The notes under the pieces were generated by a model that searched no databases, had not been told where the DNA came from, and saw only the letters and a list, made by a program, of their open reading frames with translations. Shown one piece after another: positions 32,310-41,611 of a stretch of 64,000 nucleotides of DNA; position 1 is the stretch's first letter; each line of letters begins with the position of its first letter. The DNA lies in the NCBI RefSeq assembly GCF_030283145.1, contig NZ_JASNWE010000001.1, forward strand, positions 124,001-188,000. The letters run 5' to 3'. A program made the translations under genes and the position numbers. Source of the DNA: Actinomadura xylanilytica. GTDB taxonomy: Bacteria; Actinomycetota; Actinomycetes; Streptosporangiales; Streptosporangiaceae.

Positions 32310-35300
32310 TCACGGGGCGCGGGTCACGGCGATGGCGGCCTTGAGGTCGGCCCAGAACCCGGGGCGTGCGTCGACCCGGAAGGCGAGCCGGTAGACGGTC
32401 GTCTTGTGCCGGCCGCGCACCCAGAGCTGCACCTCGGCGGGTCCCGGGTGCGCCTGGAGGATCTCCTTGAGCTGACCGACCGACTGCGGCGTCACCCGCG
32501 CGGCCCGCATCTCCAGCCGGACGGGCGCGCCCTCGCCCGCCGCGTCCAGCTCGGGGACGGTCAGCTCCATCGCGACCAGGCGCGGCACGTCCTCGCGCTT
32601 GTCCAGCCGGCCCTTCACGAACACCACGGTGTCCTCGGCGAGCAGGGCCGACACGAGCTGGTAGGCCGCGGGGAAGAACAGGCACTCGATCGCCCCGGCC
32701 AGGTCCTCGACGGTCGCGATCGCCCAGGCGTTGCCCTTCTTGGTCATCTTGCGCTGGAGGCCCGACACGATGCCGCCGATCGTCACCACCGCGCCGTCGG
32801 CGTGCTCGCCGCCGGTGAGCTGGGAGATCGAGGCGTCCGATCCCTCGCGCAGGACGTGCTCGACGCCGAACAGCGGATGGTCGGAGACGTACAGGCCGAG
32901 CATCTCCCGCTCCTGCGCGAGCAGGTGCGCCTTGTCCCACTCGTCCGCGGCGAAGGCCGCCTCCAGCACGCCGCCCGGCCCGCCGCCGTCCCCCTCGGCC
33001 AGGGTCCCGAACAGGTCGAACTGCCCCTCGGCCCGCCGGCGCTTGACCCGCACCGCGTCGTCGACCATCGGCTCGAACGCCGCGGTGAGGCCCTTGCGGG
33101 TGTGCCCGAGCTCGTCGAACGCCCCGGCCTTGATCAGCGACTCGACGGCGCGCTTGTTGCAGGCGACCGCGTCGACCTTGTCGAGGAAGTCGGGGAACGA
33201 GCCGTACCGGCCGCCGGCCCCGCGGCTCCGGATGATCGCGTCGACGACGTTGCGGCCGACGTTCCGCACGGCGGTCAGGCCGAAGAGGATGACGTCGTCG
33301 CCCTGGGCGGCGAAGTCGGCCTCGGACTCGTTCACGTTCGGCGGCAGCACCGTGATGCCCATGTGGCGGCATTCGTTCAGGTACACCGCGGACTTGTCCT
33401 TGTCGTCGCGCACCGAGGTCAGCAGCGCGGACATGTACTCGGCCGGATGGTTGGCCTTCAGGTACGCGGTCCAGTACGACACCAGCGCGTAGCAGGCGGC
33501 GTGCGCCTTGTTGAACGCGTATCCGGCGAACGGCACCAGCACGTCCCACACCGCCTGGATCGCCTCGTCGGAGTAGCCCCGCTCACGGCAGCCGTCCCGG
33601 AACGGGACGAACTCCTTGTCGAGGACCTCCTTCTTCTTCTTGCCCATCGCGCGGCGCAGCAGGTCGGCCTGGCCGAGCGTGTACCCGGCGAGGACCTGGG
33701 CGGCCTTCTGCACTTGCTCCTGGTAGACGACCAGCCCGTAGGTGAGGCCGAGCACGTCCCTGAGCGGCTCCTCCAGGTCCGGGTGGATCGGGGTGATCTG
33801 CTGCTGGCCGTTCTTGCGGAGCGCGTAGTTGGTGTGCGAGTTCATCCCCATCGGGCCCGGCCGGTACAGCGCGGTGACGGCGGTGATGTCCTCGAACCCG
33901 TCGGGCTTCATCAGCCGCATCAGCGAGCGCATCGCGCCGCCGTCGAACTGGAACACCCCGAGGGTGTCGCCGCGGCCGAACAGCGCGTAGGTCTCCGGGT
34001 CGTCCAGCGGCAGGGCGAGCAGGTCGAGCGCGACGCCGGTGTTCTTCTCGATCAGCGCGATCGCGTCGTCCATGATGGTCAGGTTGCGCAGGCCGAGGAA
34101 GTCCATCTTGAGCAGGCCGAGCGCCTCGCAGCTCGGGTAGTCCCACTGGGTGATGGTGACGCCGTCGGAGTGCCGCACCCAGACCGGGACGTGATCGGTG
34201 ATCGTCTCGCTGGACATGATCACGCCGGCCGCGTGCACGCCCATCTGCCGGACCAGCCCCTCCACGCCCTTGGCGGTGTCGATGACCTGCCGGACGTCCG
34301 GCTCGCCCTCGTACATCGCGCGGACCTCGCCCGCTTCGGCGTACCGCGGATGCGACGGGTCGGTGATCCCGTTCAGGTCGATGCCCTTGCCGCCGGCGTC
34401 GGCCGGCATCGCCTTGGTGATCCGGTCGCCCAGCGCGTACGGGTGGCCGAGCACCCGGGCCGAGTCCTTGACCGCGTTCTTGGCCTTGATGGTGCCGTAG
34501 GTGCCGATCATCGCGACCTTGTCGGCGCCGTACTTGGCGGTCACGTACCGGATCACCTCGCCGCGGCGGCGCTCGTCGAAGTCGATGTCGACGTCGGGCA
34601 TGGAGACCCGCTCGGGGTTGAGGAACCGCTCGAAGATCAGCCCGTGCTCGATCGGGTCGAGGTCGGTGATCCCCATCGCGTACGACACCAGCGACCCGGC
34701 CGCCGAGCCGCGCCCGGGGCCAACCGCGATGCCGTTGGTCTTGGCCCACATGATGAAGTCGGCGACCACCAGGAAGTAGCCCGGGAACCCCATCTGGACG
34801 ATGACATCCATCTCGTACTCGGCCTGCTCGCGGTACCCGTCGCCGAGCCCTCCCGGGAAGCGGCGGCGCAGCCCCGCCTCGACCTCCTCCCGGAACCAGG
34901 TGACCTCGGTATAGCCCTCGGGGACGTCGAACCGCGGCATCAGGTCGCGCTTCTCGAACCAGCCCGTGGTGTCGACCCGCTCGGCGATCAGGGCCGTGTT
35001 GCGGCAGCCGTCCTGCCAGGCGTCGGAGGAGTCGATCGCGTACATCTCCTCCGCCGGCTTGAGGTGGTAGCCGGTGCCGTCGAACCGGAACCGGTCGGGA
35101 TCGGTGAGGTTCTTACCGGTCTGGATGCACAGCAGGGCGTCGTGCGCGGTCGCCTCGTCCGCGCGGGTGTAGTGCGAGTCGTTGGTCACCAGCGGCGGGA
35201 TGCCGAGCTTCCGGCCGATGTCGAGGAGCCCGTCGCGGACGCGGCGCTCGATCTCGATGCCGTGGTCCATCAGCTCCAGGAAGTACCCGTCCTTGCCGAA

Positions 35301-35840
35301 GACGTCCTGGTACTCGGCCGCCGCGCGCAGCGCCTCGGCGTCCTGTCCGAGGCGCAGCCGCGTCTGGACCTCGCCGGAGGGGCAGCCGGTCGAGGCGACG
35401 AGCCCCCGCGACCACCGGGCGATGCTCTCCCTGTCGGTGCGCGGCCACTTCTGCAACCAGCCCTCGGCGTAGGCGTCGGAGGAGAGCCGGAAGAGATTGT
35501 GCAGGCCGGTCCGGTCGGTGGCCCAGATCGTCTTGTGCGTGTAGCCGCCCGAGCCGGAGACGTCGTCCCGCTTCTGGTGCGGCTGCCCCCACCGGATCTT
35601 GCGCTTGTCCTGCCGCGCGCCGGGCGCCACGTACGCCTCGATGCCGATGATCGGCGTGACGCCGGCGGCGGCGGCCTGGTGGAAGAAGTCGTAGGCGCCG
35701 TGCAGGTTGCCGTGGTCGGTCATGGCGATGTGGGTCATGCCCATCTCGCCGCAGGCGGCGAACAGGTCCTTGAGCCGCGCCGCGCCGTCCAGCAGCGAGT
35801 ACTGGGTGTGGACATGCAGGTGCGTGAATGGCCGTTTCAC
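32310..35840 (-). CDS. dnaE: DNA polymerase III alpha subunit
   Basis: A 1176-residue C-family replicative polymerase, the length expected for actinobacterial DnaE1. The N-terminal PHP domain begins FTHLHVHTQYSLLDGAARL. The palm has VGPGRGSAAGSLVSYAMGI (about residue 373) and the catalytic PDVDIDF (about 413-419). Beta-clamp, tandem HhH and OB-fold (VVTIGGIVSGLQRKMTKKGN) regions follow. The GTG at 35840 gives the family N-terminus; the open frame further upstream runs antisense of the TetR gene. The TetR gene is transcribed in the same direction 12 bp upstream. Confidence 0.97.
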   Translation of the reverse strand: MKRPFTHLHVHTQYSLLDGAARLKDLFAACGEMGMTHIAMTDHGNLHGAYDFFHQAAAAGVTPIIGIEAYVAPGARQDKRKIRWGQPHQKRDDVSGSGGYTHKTIWATDRTGLHNLFRLSSDAYAEGWLQKWPRTDRESIARWSRGLVASTGCPSGEVQTRLRLGQDAEALRAAAEYQDVFGKDGYFLELMDHGIEIERRVRDGLLDIGRKLGIPPLVTNDSHYTRADEATAHDALLCIQTGKNLTDPDRFRFDGTGYHLKPAEEMYAIDSSDAWQDGCRNTALIAERVDTTGWFEKRDLMPRFDVPEGYTEVTWFREEVEAGLRRRFPGGLGDGYREQAEYEMDVIVQMGFPGYFLVVADFIMWAKTNGIAVGPGRGSAAGSLVSYAMGITDLDPIEHGLIFERFLNPERVSMPDVDIDFDERRRGEVIRYVTAKYGADKVAMIGTYGTIKAKNAVKDSARVLGHPYALGDRITKAMPADAGGKGIDLNGITDPSHPRYAEAGEVRAMYEGEPDVRQVIDTAKGVEGLVRQMGVHAAGVIMSSETITDHVPVWVRHSDGVTITQWDYPSCEALGLLKMDFLGLRNLTIMDDAIALIEKNTGVALDLLALPLDDPETYALFGRGDTLGVFQFDGGAMRSLMRLMKPDGFEDITAVTALYRPGPMGMNSHTNYALRKNGQQQITPIHPDLEEPLRDVLGLTYGLVVYQEQVQKAAQVLAGYTLGQADLLRRAMGKKKKEVLDKEFVPFRDGCRERGYSDEAIQAVWDVLVPFAGYAFNKAHAACYALVSYWTAYLKANHPAEYMSALLTSVRDDKDKSAVYLNECRHMGITVLPPNVNESEADFAAQGDDVILFGLTAVRNVGRNVVDAIIRSRGAGGRYGSFPDFLDKVDAVACNKRAVESLIKAGAFDELGHTRKGLTAAFEPMVDDAVRVKRRRAEGQFDLFGTLAEGDGGGPGGVLEAAFAADEWDKAHLLAQEREMLGLYVSDHPLFGVEHVLREGSDASISQLTGGEHADGAVVTIGGIVSGLQRKMTKKGNAWAIATVEDLAGAIECLFFPAAYQLVSALLAEDTVVFVKGRLDKREDVPRLVAMELTVPELDAAGEGAPVRLEMRAARVTPQSVGQLKEILQAHPGPAEVQLWVRGRHKTTVYRLAFRVDARPGFWADLKAAIAVTRAP

Positions 35841-35851
35841 CCCGCCCCCGC

Positions 35852-36439
35852 TCAGCCGTCGGCCTCGAGACCGCGCGCGATGGCCCGCAGCCCCGTGGCG
35901 ACCTCGCGGCCGGACGGGGCGCGCTCGGGGTCGACCAGCCATTGCAGGTGGAGCCCGGCGATCAGCGCCATGTGCACCGAGCCGACCGCGCGGGCGGTCT
36001 CGGCGTCGTCCGCGGCGTCGAGGCCGTGCAGCTCGGCGGCCATGTCCGGACGGCCCCGCTCGTAGGCGTCGGCGATCTGGGCGCGAACCTCGGGCGAGCG
36101 GGTCGCCTGCGCCAGCGCCTCGACGGTCGCGACCAGCATCGGCCGGTCGCCGTCGCCCGGCTCCGCGATCTGCGACCACAGCCGCTCCAGCCGCTCGGCG
36201 GTCGTGGTGGCCTTCTGCTCGGCGGCGTGCAGGGTGCGGTCGCCCCATTCCTGCACCAGTTCCATCAGGGCGGCGTTGAGCAGTGCCTCCTTGGAGCCGT
36301 AGTGGTAGTTGATCGTCCCCACCGGCGCGTCGTCCGCGGCGGCGGCGATGTCGCGCGAGGTCGTCCGGGCGTAGCCGCGCTCCTCCAGGCAGCGCTTGGC
36401 ACCGGCCATCAGCCGTTCTCGATGTCCCATGGCGGACAC
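35852..36439 (-). CDS. TetR-family transcriptional regulator
   Basis: A 195-residue TetR regulator with an N-terminal HTH (TTSRDIAAAADDAPVGTINYHYGSKEALL, about residues 26-55) and an all-helical C-terminus. It lies directly before dnaE. The 33 bp between it and the upstream membrane-protein gene contains the palindrome TTGAAC-N4-GTTCAA and further half-sites, which look like an autoregulatory operator. The ligand is unknown. Confidence 0.9.
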   Translation of the reverse strand: MSAMGHRERLMAGAKRCLEERGYARTTSRDIAAAADDAPVGTINYHYGSKEALLNAALMELVQEWGDRTLHAAEQKATTTAERLERLWSQIAEPGDGDRPMLVATVEALAQATRSPEVRAQIADAYERGRPDMAAELHGLDAADDAETARAVGSVHMALIAGLHLQWLVDPERAPSGREVATGLRAIARGLEADG

Positions 36440-36451
36440 CCTAGCCCAGAC

Positions 36452-36493
36452 TTGAACACCCGTTCAAAACGTTCATTCAAAACGGACGTTCAA
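36452..36493. promoter_or_regulatory. Multiple GTTCAA operator sites of the TetR gene
   Basis: TTGAACACCCGTTCAA (36452-36467) is a perfect 6-bp inverted repeat with a 4-bp spacer, 12 bp from the TetR start. Two further TTCAA half-sites follow at 36476 and 36489. The distal half-sites lie inside the last codons of the upstream gene (stop at 36473). Confidence 0.7.
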
Positions 36494-37180
36494 GTCAGTG
36501 TTCGGGAGCAGGGGCCGCCAGTACTGCCGGTCCTTCTCGTCCCGCACGGTGAAGCCGAGCTTCTCGACGGCCTCGTCCAGCACCCTGACCTCGCCGTCCT
36601 CACCGGCCTTCAGTGCGGCCCTCCTGGACTCCAGCACCGCGTTGACCTCGGCCGGGAGCTCGGGCGTGTGCGGCGTCCAGGCGTGGAACAGGCCGGCGTA
36701 GGGGTCGGCGTCCAGCCACGGGTACCCGTGCGCCCGGAACGCCTCGGCGAGCGCGGAGGCGGACGCCTGCGCCTCACCGCGCAGGACCTGCCGCGACCCG
36801 GCGTCGAGCACCACGAGCCGCTTCCCGTCGAGGAACACCGCGGCCACGGTGTCGCCGTCGATCACCTCGCTGCGGCCGTCCCGCCGGGCCTCGATCCGCG
36901 CGCCGGTCACCTTCAGCCGCATCCCGTCGGCCATCGCCATGAACGCGAGCCCGGCCCCGAGCGCCAGGCCCGCCGCCGCGCAGATCGCGACCTGCCACGG
37001 CGCGCGCAGATCGCCGACGAACTCCAGCGGGCCCCGCATCGGCAGGACCGGCAGCCGGGTCACCCACCGCGCGAGCCAGGGCAGCAGCGTCCCGAGGACC
37101 AGCCCGAGCACCGGGAAACCCGCCATGATCACGACAAGATCGCCCCGCGGATACCCCAGCACCGACTCCCGCTCGTCCAC
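36473..37180 (-). CDS. Two-helix membrane protein with a PH-like C-terminal domain (YqeB-like)
   Basis: A 235-residue protein with two N-terminal membrane helices (about residues 15-35 and 65-88) and a soluble domain with KVTGARIEARRDGRSEVIDGDTVAAVFLDGKRLVVLD, similar to actinobacterial YqeB-family proteins. The GTG at 37180 follows GAGAGCGGGG and fits the hydrophobic start; the long open frame further upstream is antisense to nothing known but has shadow-like composition. The last codons overlap the GTTCAA half-sites of the TetR operator. Function is unknown. Confidence 0.75.
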   Translation of the reverse strand: MDERESVLGYPRGDLVVIMAGFPVLGLVLGTLLPWLARWVTRLPVLPMRGPLEFVGDLRAPWQVAICAAAGLALGAGLAFMAMADGMRLKVTGARIEARRDGRSEVIDGDTVAAVFLDGKRLVVLDAGSRQVLRGEAQASASALAEAFRAHGYPWLDADPYAGLFHAWTPHTPELPAEVNAVLESRRAALKAGEDGEVRVLDEAVEKLGFTVRDEKDRQYWRPLLPNTDLNVRFE

Positions 37181-37351
37181 GACGCCCCGCTCTCGGTCGC
37201 GGCCAGACCCGTCCGGCCCGGCCTCTCCCACGGACGCTAGGCGGGGCGGCGGCCGGGGACCACGGCCAAGAGTCGATCGCACCGCGACTTCAGTCGCCGG
37301 TCGCGCGAAATTCGATCGCCTCCGGCCCGGGGAGCTCCTACACTCGCGCCC

Positions 37352-38119
37352 ATGCCCGCCTTCGATGACACATCCTTCCCCGCCCATGTCGCGGAACGGC
37401 TCGCCGGGCTGCCCGGCGTGCAGGCCGTCGCACTGGGGGGCTCCCGGGCCGCCGGGACGCACCGACCCGACAGCGACTGGGACTTCGCCGTCTACTACCG
37501 CGGCACGTTCGCCCCCGCCGACGTGCGCGCCCTGGGGTGGCCGGGCGAGGTCTCCGAGATCGGCGGCTGGGGCGGCGGCGTGTACAACGGCGGCGCCTGG
37601 CTGACCGTCGACGACCGGTCCATCGACGTGCACTACCGGGACCTCGACGATGTCGAGCGCGGGCTCGCCGAAGCGCGAGAAGGCAGCTTCCACGTCGAGC
37701 GGCTGATGTTCCACCTGGCCGGCATCCCGAGCTACATCCTCCTCGCCGAGCTCGCCGTCAACCGGGTCCTGCACGGCGAGCTGCCGCGCCCCGAGTACCC
37801 CGGGGCGCTGAAGCGCGCCGCGTCCGAACGGTGGCAGGGCGACGCGCGGCTCACCCTCGTCTACGCCCGGGCCGCCCACGCCGAACGCGGCCATCTCACC
37901 GACTGCGCCGGGGCCATCGCCACCGCCGCCGTCCAGGCGGCGCACGCGGTGCTCGCGGCCCGCGGCGAGTGGGTCACCAACGAGAAGACCCTCCTGGACC
38001 GGGCCGGCCTCCGCGACGTCGACCGCGTCCTCAGCGGCCTGGCCCCGACCCCGGACGCGCTCACCGCCGCCCTCGACGAGACGTCCGCCCTGCTGGAGGC
38101 CGCGTTCGCGAGGACCTGA
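37352..38119 (+). CDS. Nucleotidyltransferase-domain protein
   Basis: A 255-residue protein with a minimal nucleotidyltransferase signature. GGSRAAGTHRPDSDWD (residues 29-44) contains the GGS motif and the DxD metal ligands, and a third acidic residue is expected in IDVHYRD. The C-terminal half is helical (DUF4037-like). Such proteins adenylylate small molecules, RNA ends or proteins; aminoglycoside-type nucleotidylation is possible but not shown. It stands alone, divergent from the membrane protein at 37180. Confidence 0.82.
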   Translation: MPAFDDTSFPAHVAERLAGLPGVQAVALGGSRAAGTHRPDSDWDFAVYYRGTFAPADVRALGWPGEVSEIGGWGGGVYNGGAWLTVDDRSIDVHYRDLDDVERGLAEAREGSFHVERLMFHLAGIPSYILLAELAVNRVLHGELPRPEYPGALKRAASERWQGDARLTLVYARAAHAERGHLTDCAGAIATAAVQAAHAVLAARGEWVTNEKTLLDRAGLRDVDRVLSGLAPTPDALTAALDETSALLEAAFART

Positions 38120-38210
38120 CCGGTCGGTGCCCCGCCCGCCCCCCGGAGACGGGTCCGGCTCGGCCGTCCGAGCGGGTCCGGTTCCTGGCCGACCTCATGA
38201 CCAAGTACAC

Positions 38211-38876
38211 CTAGCGTGTTCGGCGGGCGGGGAGGCGGAACAGGTCGCCGAGGCGGCGGAGGGCGTCCCGGTCTCCGGTCGCCGTGGCGGCTCCGCTTTC
38301 GAGCGCGGTGCCGAGCCGGAGGTGTCCCGAGGCCAGCTCGCGGAAGGCGTCGGCGCTGAGCGTGATGACCACGTCGGGGTGCTGGGCCGGCCCGTACACG
38401 GTCTCGATCTCGCCGTCGTCCACCCGGGCGTGGAAGGTCTCGTCGCCCGTGCGGAACTCGTAGACCGCGGTCAGGCCCGCGGCGGCGGCCGGGACGAAGG
38501 CGGCCTTCAGCCCGAGCACCGCCCAGCCGGGATGGAACGCCTCGTCCTCCCGGGGGTCGTCCATCGCCCACCGCAGGCCCCAGCGGGCCAGCGCGAGCAC
38601 CGCCGGCCCGAGTTCCGCCCCCGCCTCGGTGAGGGCGTAGGCGGGGGTGCGGGCCGGCGGTGGAAGGGTGATCCTCTCGACCAGTCCCTCGCGTTCGAGG
38701 TGCTTCATCCGCGCCGACAGCAGCCCGGTACCGAGGCCGCGCAGGTTCCGCTGGAGGTCGCCGAAGCGCTTGGGACCGGTCAGCAGCTCGCGGACCAGGA
38801 GCAGCGTCCAGCGCTCTCCGACGATGTCGAGGGTGCGCGCGGTCGCGCAGTACTGGGCGTAGCTTCGCTGATCCAC
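38211..38876 (-). CDS. HxlR-family regulator with a C-terminal SCP2-like domain
   Basis: A 221-residue protein. The N-terminal winged HTH of HxlR type covers about residues 8-95 (CATARTLDIVGERWTLLLVRELLTGPKRFGDLQRNLRG). The C-terminal region (about 125-215) resembles the sterol-carrier-like SCP2 domain found in some HxlR proteins, with HPDVVITLSADAFRELASGHLRLGTALESGAATATGD. It likely senses a hydrophobic ligand. The gene lies just downstream of the esterase gene, in the same direction, suggesting joint expression from the promoter at about 39600. Confidence 0.88.
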   Translation of the reverse strand: MDQRSYAQYCATARTLDIVGERWTLLLVRELLTGPKRFGDLQRNLRGLGTGLLSARMKHLEREGLVERITLPPPARTPAYALTEAGAELGPAVLALARWGLRWAMDDPREDEAFHPGWAVLGLKAAFVPAAAAGLTAVYEFRTGDETFHARVDDGEIETVYGPAQHPDVVITLSADAFRELASGHLRLGTALESGAATATGDRDALRRLGDLFRLPARRTR

Positions 38877-38904
38877 TTCATCATGCTAATGCTCGGGCTT
38901 TCTG

Positions 38905-39561
38905 TTACTGAATCGAAGCGGCCTCCAGGATCAGCCGGGAGAGCGCTTCCGGGTCGGTGAGCATCACGTCGTGCGGGCCGTCCAGCGTGAGGACGCGATA
39001 TCCGACCGCCTCGGCGAACCGGTCGAACGCGTAGGTGGCCGGCCGGCAGCAGATGGCCGTCCCCGGGATCCGGTCGACGGCGCCGCTCAGCCGGGTGGGT
39101 TCAACGAAGGTTCCCAGGGGCTGGGGACGCAGGCGTGGGGCGAGCCATGCGGCATCGTCCGGGTCGGTGACGCCGAAGACCTCCGGTTTGGGCACGCGCA
39201 CCAGCGTTCCGTCCGCCCCGGCCCGGACGGCCTTCTCGAAAGCCTCCGGCGCCAGCCCGAACAGGCTCACGCCGTCGCCGCCCGCCCAGCCGTCCACCAA
39301 GACGACGCGGCTCACCCTCTCGGGCCTCAGATCGGCCGCCTCCCGCACGACTAGCCCGGCATAGCTGTGCCCGACCAGCACCACGTCACCGTCCACCGTG
39401 TCCACGGCGGCGACGACCTCCCGAACGTGGTCGTGCAGTCCGGTGCCGGCGTCGAAGGCGAGGTCGGGGGCCAGAGTGTGTGCGCCCTTGAGCAGCGGAA
39501 CGAGGCGGTCCCAGGCCCAGGCGCCGTGCCAGGCCCCGGCGACAAGGATGAAAGTAGTCAT
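38905..39561 (-). CDS. Alpha/beta hydrolase (esterase, EstC-like)
   Basis: A 218-residue alpha/beta hydrolase of the salicylate-esterase/EstC group. The nucleophile is Ser66 in VLVGHSYAGLV, the first motif is LVAGAWHGAWAWDRLVPLLK, and the catalytic His is at about 197 in LDGPHDVMLTDPEAL. It probably hydrolyses a small ester or amide. It is followed 29 bp later by an HxlR regulator, and a TACTA-N3-TAGTA palindrome lies upstream (39595-39607), so the pair may be autoregulated. Confidence 0.9.
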   Translation of the reverse strand: MTTFILVAGAWHGAWAWDRLVPLLKGAHTLAPDLAFDAGTGLHDHVREVVAAVDTVDGDVVLVGHSYAGLVVREAADLRPERVSRVVLVDGWAGGDGVSLFGLAPEAFEKAVRAGADGTLVRVPKPEVFGVTDPDDAAWLAPRLRPQPLGTFVEPTRLSGAVDRIPGTAICCRPATYAFDRFAEAVGYRVLTLDGPHDVMLTDPEALSRLILEAASIQ

Positions 39562-39594
39562 GACGAGTCCTCCTAGAGATCATCGAGTGCTTGA

Positions 39595-39607
39595 TACTAA
39601 CCTAGTA
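39595..39607. promoter_or_regulatory. Palindrome TACTA-ACC-TAGTA upstream of the esterase/HxlR pair
   Basis: A perfect 5-bp inverted repeat with a 3-bp spacer sits in an AT-richer stretch about 34 bp before the esterase start. HxlR-type dimers commonly bind short TA-rich palindromes of this sort. Confidence 0.5.
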
Positions 39608-39764
39608 GCTTCCTGTTTTTGAAGTGCTAGATCGATTATGCGGAAGCATTGAGCCTCCCGGTCCAGAACGGTTGATCTTGAATAAGCGGCGGGTTACGTT
39701 GCTCGGTGCCAGGGCAAGTGACCTTCGGTTGAGGCCCGTCCGCGGGCGGAGGAGCTGATCCAGC

Positions 39765-40391
39765 ATGCGCACCACGTTCTTCGCTGTCCTGACGGCGGCG
39801 GCGGCCGGGACGGCGGTGGCGGCGGCCCCGGCGCAGGCCGCCACGACCACCTGGACGGTCACCAACCCCAACGCCGACGGGGCCTTCACCAGCCCCGGCG
39901 GACCCCTGACGGTGAAGAACGCCGCGGGCGAGGTGCTGGTCACCTGCGCCGGCCTAAACGCGAGCGGGCACGCCACCCGCCGCACCAACACCACGGGCGC
40001 GCTCGGCACCCTCGAAACCAGCGAGGGGACCACGTGCGCCGGTCCCGGGGGCGTGAAGTGGAGCGTGCGGATCGACTCGTCGCACTGGAACGCGCCCCTG
40101 ACGGGCACCGCCTACGACGCCGCCCAGGGGAGGACGTCCATCACGGCCGGATGGGTCCAGTACGTTCTCGGCTCGCTCGACGGCAAGTGCGCCTTCGTCA
40201 CCCAGAACACCAAGCTGAGCTACGTCAACGGCACCGGCACCTTGAAGGCGACGACCGCCCAGGCCCAGTTGGGCACCCTCCCCGACGGGACCACCTCGTG
40301 CGCGGGCTCCCTCACCGCAGGAGAGACCATCGGCTTCGACGCCTCCTTCAAGCTCACCCCCGCCATCAAGATCTCCGCCACGACGTCGTGA
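39765..40391 (+). CDS. Secreted protein of unknown function
   Basis: A 208-residue exported protein. The N-terminus is a clear signal peptide (RTTFFAVLTAAAAGTAVAAA) with a likely cleavage after APAQA. The mature part is beta-rich, Gly/Thr-rich and has four cysteines (TCAG twice, KCAF, SCAG) that could form two disulphides. I see no catalytic motif. The ATG at 39765 follows GGAGGAG. It ends before a hairpin terminator shared with the convergent gene. Confidence 0.82.
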   Translation: MRTTFFAVLTAAAAGTAVAAAPAQAATTTWTVTNPNADGAFTSPGGPLTVKNAAGEVLVTCAGLNASGHATRRTNTTGALGTLETSEGTTCAGPGGVKWSVRIDSSHWNAPLTGTAYDAAQGRTSITAGWVQYVLGSLDGKCAFVTQNTKLSYVNGTGTLKATTAQAQLGTLPDGTTSCAGSLTAGETIGFDASFKLTPAIKISATTS

Positions 40392-40403
40392 CGGCTTAGA
40401 GCT

Positions 40404-40436
40404 GTCCCGCACCTGGGGCGGCGGACGGTGCGGGAC
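40404..40436. terminator. Bidirectional hairpin terminator
   Basis: The perfect 10-bp inverted repeat GTCCCGCACC/GGTGCGGGAC with a 13-nt loop lies between the convergent genes ending at 40391 and 40461. Confidence 0.75.
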
Positions 40437-40460
40437 CGCCGGTGACGGCGAGGGCGCCGG

Positions 40461-41450
40461 TCAGTTCTGTGGGATGCCCAGCCCGTACAGGTCCAGGCTG
40501 TAGCCACCCTTGCCCAGCCATGCCGTGCAGTGCAGATCGTCCAGCGGTACGTCCTGGACGCGCAGGGTGTTCACCAGTACCCGGGCCGCGGCCTCGATGT
40601 CGGAAGGCCGAGGATGGCCGAAATCGATGACGTGGACCAGGTTCTCCGCGTCGTCCTGCTGCCAGCCCAGTTCCGCCGCCTTGCGCGGATCGAGCCCCTC
40701 CGTGCCCGCTTCCAGATGCAGCAGCCGAGCGTCGCAGCGCAACTGGACGAACCCCGGGTACCGGTCGGTGACCGGTGCCATCACCAGCACCACTTCCTGA
40801 TCGAGCGGCCCCATGGCGCCGGATAGCGCCGCCAGCGTCTCCTCGAGCCACTCGCCGAACTCGTCCCAGGTCCCGGCGAGGTGGCCGCCGGGGACGAACA
40901 CACCCTCCAGCGCCGCACCCTCGGTCGTGGTGGCCTGCCACACCCCGATCTCGGCGACCGCGTCGTCACGCTCGCCCCATTTGGCCAGCTGGTACTCGTG
41001 GTTCTCGGCCACATCGGCCGGCAGCAGCCGCAACCGCACCGTGTTTCCGGTCCGCTCGATCTCCAAGAGGGTCTCCGGCCGGCGCCAGCGCAACACCGGG
41101 CCGGGCCCGCGCCAGATCGGCGCCGGACCGATCCGCTTCTCGGCCGCCGCCTTGGCCGCCAGGAACACCTCTGTCAGAACGGCCGTCTCCCCGGTGCGCG
41201 CCAGCTCGCACTCCAGCATGGTGAAGGCGCCCTCGCGCGGCGACCCGTGCACATGCCCCCGGTAGGCGAAGTTCCACCCGTCCGGCAGCGGCCCGATGAA
41301 CGTCAGCCCCTCCGCGAGTTCGGACCGGAGCCTCCAGCCCAGACCGGCGGCCGCGCGCTCCATCGCACCCCGGTCCCACTGCTCCAGATCCAAGATGTCG
41401 AAGCGGTGGACCAGGTGGTCGATCTCGGCATTGGTCAGCCTGATGCTCAT
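40461..41450 (-). CDS. Conserved hypothetical protein (DUF6301/TY-Chap-like)
   Basis: A 329-residue soluble protein with no known catalytic motif. The N-terminal half (about 1-170) begins LTNAEIDHLVHRFDILDLEQWDRG and resembles the actinobacterial DUF6301 group; the C-terminal third (FVQLRCDARLLHLEAGTEGLDPRKAAELGWQQ) resembles chaperone-like TY-Chap domains. Both resemblances are from memory of the families and only moderate. The ATG at 41450 is chosen because the upstream part of the open frame is low-complexity. Confidence 0.65.
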   Translation of the reverse strand: MSIRLTNAEIDHLVHRFDILDLEQWDRGAMERAAAGLGWRLRSELAEGLTFIGPLPDGWNFAYRGHVHGSPREGAFTMLECELARTGETAVLTEVFLAAKAAAEKRIGPAPIWRGPGPVLRWRRPETLLEIERTGNTVRLRLLPADVAENHEYQLAKWGERDDAVAEIGVWQATTTEGAALEGVFVPGGHLAGTWDEFGEWLEETLAALSGAMGPLDQEVVLVMAPVTDRYPGFVQLRCDARLLHLEAGTEGLDPRKAAELGWQQDDAENLVHVIDFGHPRPSDIEAAARVLVNTLRVQDVPLDDLHCTAWLGKGGYSLDLYGLGIPQN

Positions 41451-41611
41451 GCCGCGAACGCTAGCGACCCTCACCGACATCTCGGGCGCAGTTCGCGTCG
41501 ACCCCGACCACCTGCGGGACGGCGGCCGGCGGTTTGGAAAGATCCCTCGTCTTCCGGACAAGTACTGGAGGACGGCACCCGGAAGGCGAGGAGAGCGCAT
41601 GAGGAACCGCT

